A stretch of 40,889 nt of DNA from an uncultured Eubacteriales bacterium (GTDB lineage Bacteria; Bacillota; Clostridia; Peptostreptococcales; Anaerovoracaceae). Below are positions 27,001-33,240 of the stretch, piece by piece (position 1 is the stretch's first letter; each line of letters starts with the position of its first letter). The translations under genes and the position numbers were made by a program. The stretch is taken from contig CACYPK010000022.1 in assembly GCA_902776285.1 (NCBI GenBank), forward strand, positions 1-40,889. The letters run 5' to 3'. A model generated the notes under the pieces. The model was not told the origin of the DNA, did no database searches, and was given only the letters and a program-made list of their open reading frames with translations.

Positions 27001-27728
27001 GAGAGTCCAGTCTGAGCTATATTGAGATCCGCAAGCAGGTCCGCCCGGTTTTTGCTGACGCAAAGGAAGTAATCGGAGGTGCCGAAAGAATAAAGCAATT
27101 CCGCGTTAGCGCGTCCGTAGGCGCCGTCCCCTTCTGCCGCCAGCACATCCACCTCGTTGTCGTCGAAGGCCTTGAAGAGCGGATCATAATCATCGAAAAG
27201 TACGACTTCTGCCTGCACGCCGTGATCCTGCAGGAACGCTTTAAGAGAGTCCGCCATGGCGCTGTTCAGTACGCCGATGCGCTTTCCTTCCAGAGTTGCG
27301 GTATCGACGGTGATGCTTTCATCAGCGGTGTGCTTTATCAGGTTGTAGGTCTCATTACCCATAGGCAGATCAGGGTAACTTATAAGCTCTTCGCGGTCTT
27401 TTTTATACGCAAGACCGGCAAGTACGTCTATATCGCCATCCAGCAGCTTCTGATACAAGTCGCTGAAGTCGCCGTACACATACTCATAATGCCAGCCGGT
27501 ATACTCGGACAGCTTCTGATAGTACTCATAGGCATAACCGGTCTTGACAGCGCCCTGTTCTGCCCCCTCCTGAAACACTTCATTCTCATAATAGCCAACC
27601 TTTACTGTTTCACTATTATCGTCAACAGCAAAGACGCTCGCCGGAAATAGCATGCCGGCCAGCATCATAAGGCTTATGAGTATCGCGCAGCCTGCGATGA
27701 CTGCCTTTTCTCTCTTATAAATAGTCAT
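24063..27728 (-). CDS. Hybrid sensor histidine kinase with two periplasmic solute-binding domains and two receivers
   Basis: A 1221-residue BvgS/EvgS-like membrane sensor. A signal/anchor segment (9-34) precedes two SBP_bac_3 domains (about 40-260, starting VKVGYYENEVFQEG, and 272-490, starting LRIGYLNNYLPYSG). Then come a transmembrane helix (about 511-531), a PAS-like cytoplasmic region (about 560-690), HisKA with phosphoacceptor H714 in SVSHEIRTPMN, HATPase_c (NILSNAIKFTD, SDTGIGMD, GSTGLGM), REC1 with D1005 and REC2 with D1143. There is no HPt domain and no response regulator gene beside it, so the output is unknown. The two Venus-flytrap domains suggest sensing of an amino acid or similar solute. 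It has its own promoter and terminator. Confidence 0.95.
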   Translation of the reverse strand: MTIYKREKAVIAGCAILISLMMLAGMLFPASVFAVDDNSETVKVGYYENEVFQEGAEQGAVKTGYAYEYYQKLSEYTGWHYEYVYGDFSDLYQKLLDGDIDVLAGLAYKKDREELISYPDLPMGNETYNLIKHTADESITVDTATLEGKRIGVLNSAMADSLKAFLQDHGVQAEVVLFDDYDPLFKAFDDNEVDVLAAEGDGAYGRANAELLYSFGTSDYFLCVSKNRADLLADLNIAQTGLSVDEPNYINFLRSKYYPVSISSRAFSEPEKRWLAGHDSLRIGYLNNYLPYSGTDSAGNVNGLLKDLIPRMMKDLGLDDLEVSYTGYDSSDKMIAGLEDGSVDMIFPVGGGLYYAEESGIFQSNAVVSAATELVYKDEYNEETVRHFAVNENNSMQYYFVKTYYPDAEITLYPSIDECLHAVNDGKAGCTTLNGLRANDILRNSRYSGLSLLQTAYNDDRSFGVQIGNEGLLKLVNRGINILGSDYAQNLAFRYTDQLHTYSFGDVIRNNMGVVGSIMLAIAALIIMFLVRDSKRSKQLLRQQERREQQDKMITALASDYRCVYHVDLDKDDAVCYRADPEDTDQTPEGIHFHYLERFTWYANNCVAESYREGFLEFIDPDNVRKALENDPIIAYRYLVERNGKEYYEMIRMAGVRHAENREDHIVHAVGLGLTVIDTEMRDTMAKNQALGEALAAAEEANKAKTAFLSSVSHEIRTPMNAIIGLDSLALHNDSLPEETRGYLEQIGGSARHLLGLINDILDMSRIESGRMVIRKEEFFFRDMLEQINTMVMSQCEEKGLHYECKVIGGVSDYYIGDDMKLKQVLINILSNAIKFTDAPGNIMLTVERTAVYGDHSTLRFCISDTGIGMDKEFIPKIFDTFTQEDSSRNSKYGSTGLGMAITKNIVELMNGTISVESEKGVGTEFTVTITLNNSDHQGLSSYSLNPKDIRVLVVDDEEIAAEHARIVLDEAGIKADTCYDGPAALHMLEVQHAKHEPYNLVLLDWKMPGMDGVEVAKEIRKRYDKETTVIILTSFNWDEILEEAIHSGVDSFLAKPLFASNVLDELERIARKNNMSLFKEKQRAELKGKRILMAEDVFVNAEIMKQIILMREAEIDHAENGRIVVEMFENSQEGYYDAILMDVRMPEMDGLEATAAIRALDRPDAKTIPIIALTANAFDEDVQRSLQVGMDAHLSKPVDPEHLYQTLEELIWEYYQTRKL

Positions 27729-27800
27729 AAATATCCTTTTTCTCAGCTATGAAAAAATATCTTTCGCGTTTCTCCTTGAACACAGTATATTTAATTAATT

Positions 27801-27809
27801 ATTATACCA
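27801..27809 (-). promoter_or_regulatory. Extended -10 promoter of the sensor kinase gene
   Basis: On the minus strand TGGTATAAT (27801-27809) gives a TGnTATAAT extended -10. No good -35 is seen, as is usual for extended -10 promoters. AAAGGA precedes the kinase ATG at 27728. Confidence 0.6.
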
Positions 27810-27841
27810 TTTTTATGCGTCATCTTGGCTTTTGTTTCTTG

Positions 27842-28297
27842 TCAGTTTCTGTCCTTGGTAAGTATCGCGTTCTTGTAAGTCACATATATATGCCCAATGG
27901 CAAACACTACGGCAAAGCCGGCAAGCAGCCAATGCTTTAATAGGATGCCGCTGAGCAGGAAAATGCATGAGGGCAGCACCGCGAGGACGAGCGCGAGCCG
28001 CACTGTCTTTCGCTTCATATATACCGCAAACGCGATCAAATACGCGGCAAGAAGCAGTCCGTTGCACGACATATAAAGTATCATTTCAAGAACGCTTGCA
28101 AATCCGAATTTCCACACAAGGAGAGGCAGCCACATAAGCACGATGCAAGCATACCGTCCGATCTGTTCCACGACGTTCATGAACCGGTTCGTGCAAAGAT
28201 TCTTCTCACCCTTGTTCTTTAAAGCGTAAACAATATTCGGTATCAGCATAAGGACCACAATGACCGCGCCGAATACGTTGATCCATCCGAATTCCAT
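27842..28297 (-). CDS. Unrecognised small membrane protein
   Basis: A 151-residue protein with about five hydrophobic helices: 5-26, 48-66, 68-92, 97-117 and 121-141. Charged loops include KNKGEKNLCTNRFMN and KRKTVR. I do not recognise the family. It ends about 115 nt before the kinase gene and could be co-transcribed with it, although the kinase has its own promoter. It is the last host gene before the tRNA-Met attachment site. GGGGAGAA lies directly before the ATG. Confidence 0.7.
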   Translation of the reverse strand: MEFGWINVFGAVIVVLMLIPNIVYALKNKGEKNLCTNRFMNVVEQIGRYACIVLMWLPLLVWKFGFASVLEMILYMSCNGLLLAAYLIAFAVYMKRKTVRLALVLAVLPSCIFLLSGILLKHWLLAGFAVVFAIGHIYVTYKNAILTKDRN

Positions 28298-28423
28298 TCG
28301 TTCTCCCCTTTTTCATATTTCAATTAATAATAGTATTTTAACACAGCTGTTGTTCCGCAATTGGGTGTTTAAATATCATTTTTTGAGTAGAAGTTTAAAT
28401 AATTGGTTCATTAGCCGGAAGCG

Positions 28424-28458
28424 TATAAAACAAGGCTCTCAGAATCTCTGAGAGCCTT
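28424..28458 (-). terminator. Terminator of the original tRNA transcript
   Basis: A perfect 12-bp inverted repeat, AAGGCTCTCAGA (28432-28443) and TCTGAGAGCCTT (28447-28458), with a 3-nt loop and GTTTTATA on the minus-strand 3' side. It lies 9 nt beyond the CCA of the tRNA remnant, so it is the host terminator of the former tRNA gene. Confidence 0.88.
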
Positions 28459-28467
28459 GCAATTACT

Positions 28468-28512
28468 TGGTTGCGGGGGAGGGACTTGAACCCTCGACCT
28501 CCGGGTTATGAA
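28468..28512 (-). pseudogene. 3' half of a tRNA-Met gene: attachment site of the mobile element
   Basis: Reading the minus strand from 28512, the sequence runs TTCATAA (anticodon loop with CAT), CCCGG (anticodon 3' stem), AGGTC, GAGGG-TTCAAGT-CCCTC (T arm), the acceptor strand and CCA. The 5' half is missing: the bases before the loop (GTGAT) do not pair with CCCGG and no D arm or acceptor strand lies upstream. A break exactly at the anticodon loop is the typical crossover site of tyrosine integrases. It is not a functional tRNA here; the intact gene should lie at the other end of the element. Initiator versus elongator Met cannot be decided with certainty. Confidence 0.85.
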
Positions 28513-28562
28513 ATCACACGATCAACCCGTTGAAAAAACTGCGATTTGATCTAATCATGTGA
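28513..28562. repeat. Imperfect inverted repeat inside the element end
   Basis: ATCACACGATCAA (28513-28525) and TTGATCTAATCATGTGAT (28545-28562) form interrupted inverted arms with ATCACA and TGTGAT at the outside. The position just inside the attachment core fits a recombinase or excisionase binding region. The role is inferred. Confidence 0.5.
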
Positions 28563-28563
28563 T

Positions 28564-28586
28564 ATTTTAGTACAATTTTAGTACAA
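28564..28586. repeat. Tandem 11-bp repeat, possible integrase arm site
   Basis: ATTTTAGTACA occurs at 28564-28574 and again at 28575-28585. Short tandem repeats of about this size beside an att core are typical arm-type sites for tyrosine integrases. No integrase gene is within the window. Confidence 0.5.
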
Positions 28587-28641
28587 AACTTAATGTAAAT
28601 ATTAGCCTTAAGCCATTCATCTTGCCCTTTCAAGTTTCCTA

Positions 28642-29445
28642 TCAATCATTGCTTATAGCCCATTTCAGCAATTCTCTTTGCCTGGTTTTCAATTTGTTTT
28701 CAAGCTGAGCATACTTTTCATCTTTTAACCCATAGCGTTCAATAATGATGCTTGCCGCCTTTAAAGCGTCTGTAGCAAGCGTAATCAACAAGATTTCTAT
28801 TTCATCAGTTTGGGGCCCAATCATAATTGCTTCCGGTCTTCCATCTGAAAAGGTTATATCTTCCTCGTATGCCGACAACGAATAATGCACACTTCCTGAA
28901 AACAGTCTATATGTAATATTGTACTCTGACTCCATAGCTGACAGTCTTGCCCATTCTAGTGAAGAAACTCGTTTTGCATCAGGTTCTAGATCCATTCCAT
29001 TTACTTTATCGTATAAATGTTCTAATCCCGGCCTTTTATTTTTAATGTCCTTTATTAATCGATTTCTTTGATATATTTGATGTTTAAACCACAAATGATA
29101 GTTTTCATTATCATTATGAACAGCTTGCATGATCATTATCTTGTCTAAAATAACTCTCAACATTACTTTTGACTGTTCTATGAGTCCTCTTGAAGCTAAA
29201 AGCAAGCCGGATTGATAATCTTTATATATTTTATTATAGGTTTCTGCTAGAAAACACTCTATCACATCATTCTGATTGGCATTCATTTTATCAAACAGCC
29301 CATACATATATATATTGATTTCCTGTAGTAGAGAAAAGTCATCAATAAAGCATTCCCAAATTGGTGATGTCGTATCTTCTGGGCATACATATCCTGCAGC
29401 ATCTATTCCGACTTCATTATTGTCATTAAGTATCAGCATTGTCAC
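28642..29445 (-). CDS. DUF5677/HEPN-like protein, third gene of a putative defence operon
   Basis: A 267-residue, mostly helical, soluble protein. The pattern 'LLLASRGLIEQSKVMLR' followed by a W-x-x-[FHY] segment and later YRLFSGSVHYS resembles DUF5677-type proteins. Notably R180 and H187 form R-x6-H, which fits the RX4-6H motif of HEPN ribonucleases. If real, the protein could be an RNA-cleaving effector controlled by the AAA+ protein upstream. The start is GTG 29445 or ATG 29439 (GAGGTG is just before the ATG). The gene starts 27 nt after the ATPase stop. AT-rich composition and different codon use mark it as acquired. Both the family and the role are inferences. Confidence 0.55.
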   Translation of the reverse strand: MTMLILNDNNEVGIDAAGYVCPEDTTSPIWECFIDDFSLLQEINIYMYGLFDKMNANQNDVIECFLAETYNKIYKDYQSGLLLASRGLIEQSKVMLRVILDKIMIMQAVHNDNENYHLWFKHQIYQRNRLIKDIKNKRPGLEHLYDKVNGMDLEPDAKRVSSLEWARLSAMESEYNITYRLFSGSVHYSLSAYEEDITFSDGRPEAIMIGPQTDEIEILLITLATDALKAASIIIERYGLKDEKYAQLENKLKTRQRELLKWAISND

Positions 29446-29472
29446 CTCAGAACTAATATTATATTACTTGGT

Positions 29473-30648
29473 TTAAAGTCCCATCTCCGCTATCTTGTAT
29501 GATACTATCGTTTCCAATTCTCTATTTAATCTTCTTAGGTTATTAAACTCATTAACATCAATTACCCCGCAATCAAAGGTTAAATCATAATCTCCATCCA
29601 ATTTATATGCATCTTTCACTTTTTCCGCATAGTAATCCATTTTATATTTGACATAGTCATTCTTTTCGTCTGTGGATAAAGGACTCATCTCATATTTCAG
29701 ATCAAATCGTGACCATAGTTCTGGAGATATAACAGACTTAATTCTATTTTTTGGTAAATTTGATGTAAAAACAACTATATATTTATCTAAATCAAATTCT
29801 CTTCCAAGAGAATCTGTGAAATAACCGTCAGACAAAAGTTCAAGAAAAAAATTATGTATTTCTTTACTCGCCTTTTCAAATTCATCAATCAGTATTATTG
29901 TTGACTTACTAGACTCTATTTTATCTGATAGTTCTCCTTTGCTACTGCCTATATATCCTCTAGGGCTACCAATAAGACTGCTCAATGCGTTACTTTCCGA
30001 GTAGTTACCAAGATTGATTTTTATGTGTTTTTCTCCAGGTGCAAGCGCCTCATGTAACAACCATGCAGTTTCAGTCTTCCCTATCCCTGAAGGTCCACTT
30101 AAAAAAACAGAGAATATTCTTCGTTCACCAATATAATTAAATCTTCTGAACTTGGAAAGCTCTTCATAAAGACGTTTCTTAAAGCCATTGTTCCCAAACA
30201 ACCTCTTCTGCATAAACTCTTGGATTGCCACGAAACTTTCGGGATCTAAGTCAACTATATTTGTAATTCTTTTTTTATCTATACCTAATTCAATTTCTAA
30301 TGATTCTATTCCAGAAAAAAAATATGGCAAATTAGTATAAATTGTGCCGGCAAACCTTTTATCCACAATAATAAACATATCTTTTTTATTGTTTTTCTGA
30401 TAATCAATGAACTTTTGAACAAAGAAAAGCAGCGTCCCGATCCATATATCAACCCGTTCAAAATCTCCAGTCATCATTAGTGAAATGTCAAAGAACTTGT
30501 ATCTTTGAAACACTTCTTCAAACGTACTGTCATCTTTTATTCTATTAATAACATCTGTATTTGTGAGAAAACATGTATTCTCAGTTATTTCATCAAATAT
30601 TTCTTCTATATTAATTAATTTGTATGAAAAAAGTGTAATTCTATTCAT
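29473..30648 (-). CDS. ClpB-D2-like AAA+ ATPase, second gene of a putative defence operon
   Basis: Numbered from ATG 30648, a 391-residue protein. The N-terminal about 150 residues match nothing I know. The rest is one AAA_2 (ClpA/ClpB second-ATPase) module: Walker A GPSGIGKT (185-192), the pore-loop region SLIGSPRGYIG, Walker B IILIDEFEKA (D255, E256), sensor 1 VVFTSN and an arginine-finger candidate in PELWSRFD (R314). It ends in a helical C domain. It lacks the Clp N domain, first ATPase and M domain, so it is not a general chaperone. The frame extends to TTG 30681, but ATG 30648 lies 10 nt after the upstream stop and fits coupled reinitiation. Confidence 0.75.
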   Translation of the reverse strand: MNRITLFSYKLINIEEIFDEITENTCFLTNTDVINRIKDDSTFEEVFQRYKFFDISLMMTGDFERVDIWIGTLLFFVQKFIDYQKNNKKDMFIIVDKRFAGTIYTNLPYFFSGIESLEIELGIDKKRITNIVDLDPESFVAIQEFMQKRLFGNNGFKKRLYEELSKFRRFNYIGERRIFSVFLSGPSGIGKTETAWLLHEALAPGEKHIKINLGNYSESNALSSLIGSPRGYIGSSKGELSDKIESSKSTIILIDEFEKASKEIHNFFLELLSDGYFTDSLGREFDLDKYIVVFTSNLPKNRIKSVISPELWSRFDLKYEMSPLSTDEKNDYVKYKMDYYAEKVKDAYKLDGDYDLTFDCGVIDVNEFNNLRRLNRELETIVSYKIAEMGL

Positions 30649-30658
30649 ATCAGTCACA

Positions 30659-31483
30659 TCAATAGTATAAATCTTGTACAATAGCTATCACATCAATGTA
30701 ATGAAGTTTCTCATCATCAGCTAAAGATTGGTTATTATTGTTAGAACCTTTATCATCATATTCAATATCGATCTGCTCTTCAGCTTCTTCATATTGTTTC
30801 ATAACATCAACATGTTTTCTAATAGTTGCGTAGTCAAAAACGCCTCTATATATTCCAAGAATTGTTACAGGCCCAATCTCTAGATCGGAAATTGAATATT
30901 GACTTTCCATCTCATTCCCAACCTGAATTGGAATTTTAACCATTAACTTGTCTGAGACACCTTCATTTTGTTTGATTTTCTCGGGCATTTTACCAGTTGC
31001 TATATACGACGCCCCCTTAAGCACGATATCCATCATTTCCGTCAAATCAACACTTCCCAACCCTTCTATCGGTACTGTTTTAAGAATCCCGCTCAGTAGC
31101 ATCTTTGTTCCAAGAATATCATCTGAATTCTCGATTGAAAGCTGAACATCTTTGATTTTTATCAGCTTACCAATACGATCATCTCCTATTTTCTTTATTT
31201 CTACCGCCTTTTGAATTATAGGTTCAAGTATTGTAGATTTGGTAGATACCACCTTTAGTGTATCGCTAGTTTTGTCGGACTTAGACATTGAAAACCTAGC
31301 CTCACCCGATAAGGTCGGTATTATTTTATTTAATAATGAAAACGAAGGTACCGAAGCGTTGACACCAACATCTCCATTTTTATCGACAGCACTATCTACA
31401 ACCTGCTTTTCCAAAAGCTTATTATCAATTTGCATGGCTATTTCAAAAGCCTTTGCATAATTTATATAATACAGATTAAACAT
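30659..31483 (-). CDS. Unrecognised protein, first gene of a putative defence operon (possibly DUF6414-like)
   Basis: A 274-residue soluble protein. It begins YYINYAKAFEIAMQIDNKLL, followed by a Ser/Lys-rich stretch, then beta-rich segments (LMVKIPIQVGN, GPVTILGIYRGVFDY), an acidic/Asn-rich tail and a final IDVIAIVQDLYY. The opening and overall layout recall DUF6414-type proteins, which I note from memory with low confidence. There is no signal peptide, membrane helix or obvious catalytic motif. GGAAGGGG lies before the ATG. It is the first gene of a tight three-gene unit, and a TATAAA at about 31497-31502 (minus strand) may be its -10. Confidence 0.6.
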   Translation of the reverse strand: MFNLYYINYAKAFEIAMQIDNKLLEKQVVDSAVDKNGDVGVNASVPSFSLLNKIIPTLSGEARFSMSKSDKTSDTLKVVSTKSTILEPIIQKAVEIKKIGDDRIGKLIKIKDVQLSIENSDDILGTKMLLSGILKTVPIEGLGSVDLTEMMDIVLKGASYIATGKMPEKIKQNEGVSDKLMVKIPIQVGNEMESQYSISDLEIGPVTILGIYRGVFDYATIRKHVDVMKQYEEAEEQIDIEYDDKGSNNNNQSLADDEKLHYIDVIAIVQDLYY

Positions 31484-31518
31484 TTTCCCCTTCCAATTTT
31501 TATAGACTTGCTAACAAT

Positions 31519-31619
31519 CTATCAACGACCCATCAACGAAAAGGATTTGCTGAAACACCATTTTTTTCAGGCCTTTTATCGTAATGAATGTCAATCCATC
31601 AACGACCCGTCAACGAAAA
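31519..31619. repeat. Paired direct repeats upstream of the three-gene operon
   Basis: ATCAACGACCCATCAACGAA (31521-31540) and ATCAACGACCCGTCAACGAA (31598-31617) differ at one base and lie 77 bp apart. Each is itself a doubled ATCAACGA 8-mer with 11-bp spacing. The right copy touches the stop codon of the broken ATP-binding gene; the left copy covers the expected -35 area of the operon. They could be operator sites or a duplication scar. Confidence 0.7.
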
Positions 31620-33052
31620 TCATGCCCAGTATGGAATATATCTCCTCATTTTAACGGCGGCCTGCGGATCAGCTAATTTTATTTTTCCTGCATTTAATGT
31701 GTCCTTAATGATCCTAGATGCCATGGCTTTGTTTGCATCACTGATACCAAAACGTTCACGAAGAACTGCATTTGATACTTCTACTCCATTGACATAACAA
31801 TAGCAGGTATAGATATAGCAGGTCCTGACCTTCTCCTCCTTAGACCATTCACTGAGTGACCTATGCCAACACAATGTAGTTCTGCAGAAGTCATCTGTTG
31901 TTTCCACCTTAGGAGCTGGGATCTTCCATTCTCTCATGCCTTCTTCGATTCGATCGAACCCACTTCCACGAGCCTCACAGATATGTACTATTCGTAAGAA
32001 ATTTGCGATTCTTTCATTACGAGCATGTGGAGCAGTATCAATGATTCTGTCTACATCTACTAAAAGCTTTCCTGGATTTGACACTTCTATTCTCTCATCA
32101 AAGATTTCAACCATTAAGCTCTCAGATTACCAAGCATTTCCCGAATAGCTTTTTCCGGGAACATAATGAACTCTTCTCTTAAAGCCGTTTCAATAGTTTC
32201 TTCCTGCGGAAGCATGCTCATTATATACGTGATAATCTCATCAAAGCAGACAGCATATCCTTTTCTGAAGAACTGGTCTCTGATTGCATTTGTTCGGCCG
32301 CTGCCTTTATACCGGATCACGCGTATTGCCTTATTTTCCAAATAATCAAAGCTTCTGAAATCCTTTGCAAATAGAAGTGCTCCCATATTTGTAATTACAT
32401 AATGGCCATTATCCATTCTTTTAATAAAGCCATACTCCTGAAAGTCATGAATAATGCCATCACGTGTGCTAGGCACAGGTAGTTTCATAAGTGTATAAAA
32501 GGCTCCGGTATCAAGCAGTTCTGTTACTGTACTGTCGCTAACATTCTGCTTGGACGGCATTGTTTCATATGGTCTTATATCGAATATTCGCCACAGTTTC
32601 CTCTCCTTTTCAGGAAATTCTTTCAGCTTCTTCTTATATGATCCAATTCGTATATACTCAATTCCTTTAAAAGCAGTAGGCTGAACCCTTGCAGCGGGTA
32701 TCTCTATCACTACTACATGACCGGTTTCAACATCTATATCAACGAATTTGAAATCAACATGAGGTGTTAGGAGTTTAAGCAGCCAGTTCTCAAGTTCCTC
32801 ATTTCCGACCTTTGAAAGCTTAGGTCTAAAACTAGTCCCGACTATTTCATGGGATTCATCTTCTATTCCATAAATCAAATAGCCGGTATCACGCTCATGC
32901 AGAGAAGCTGAGTTGCTTATCGCAGAAATATACTCTCCAATCATTTCAGGAGAGTCATTGCCAACCTTAAACTCAACATATTCCGTCTCGTTAGTCAGAT
33001 TTCTCAGTTCATCTATTAAGCTAAGGTAATACTGTTTATCAATGTTATTCAT
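31620..33052 (-). pseudogene. Broken AlbA_2/ATP-binding (Schlafen-type) protein gene
   Basis: Two adjoining frames, 33052-32114 (312 residues) and 32114-31620 (164 residues), together make one member of the AlbA_2 plus HATPase_c_4 family of putative transcriptional regulators. The first half has the AlbA_2 domain (EYVEFKVGNDSPEMIGEYIS, then GYLIYGIED) and ends FPEKAIREMLGNLRA-stop; the second resumes MVEIFDERIEVSNPGK and ends RYIPYWA. The usual N-box between them (about 15 residues around NALIHQDF) is missing and the frame shifts, pointing to a small deletion near 32114. The ATP-binding site is therefore lost. An AGGAGG lies before the ATG at 33052, so the first half may still be made. Confidence 0.8.
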
Positions 33053-33240
33053 TGTATTATTCTGATCCTCCTGCTAAACCGGATTGTTTAATCATTGATT
33101 ATGTAATCATGAAAAGCTACTCAAAATTATTATCAGTATATCATGTTAATCAATGGCCTAACTATCTTTCTCCCTTTGCCTTGTAATGTCAGTATTAGCT
33201 GTAGTTTCAGCTATTTATTGTGCTTACCTCTTGATTAGTG

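Noticed and set aside
28430..28520. Functional tRNA gene
   Set aside because: Only the anticodon loop, T arm and 3' acceptor strand exist; the upstream DNA does not supply a D arm or matching 5' stem.
30648..30681. TTG start at 30681 for the AAA+ ATPase
   Set aside because: No SD precedes it and it lies within the upstream gene; ATG 30648, 10 nt after the upstream stop, fits coupled reinitiation better.
31519..31619. CRISPR array
   Set aside because: There are only two repeat units with a 57-bp gap and no cas genes; no array of regular spacers occurs anywhere in the window.
32114..33052. Complete stand-alone AlbA_2 protein
   Set aside because: The downstream frame continues the same family exactly where homologues have an ATP-binding domain, so this is one disrupted gene.
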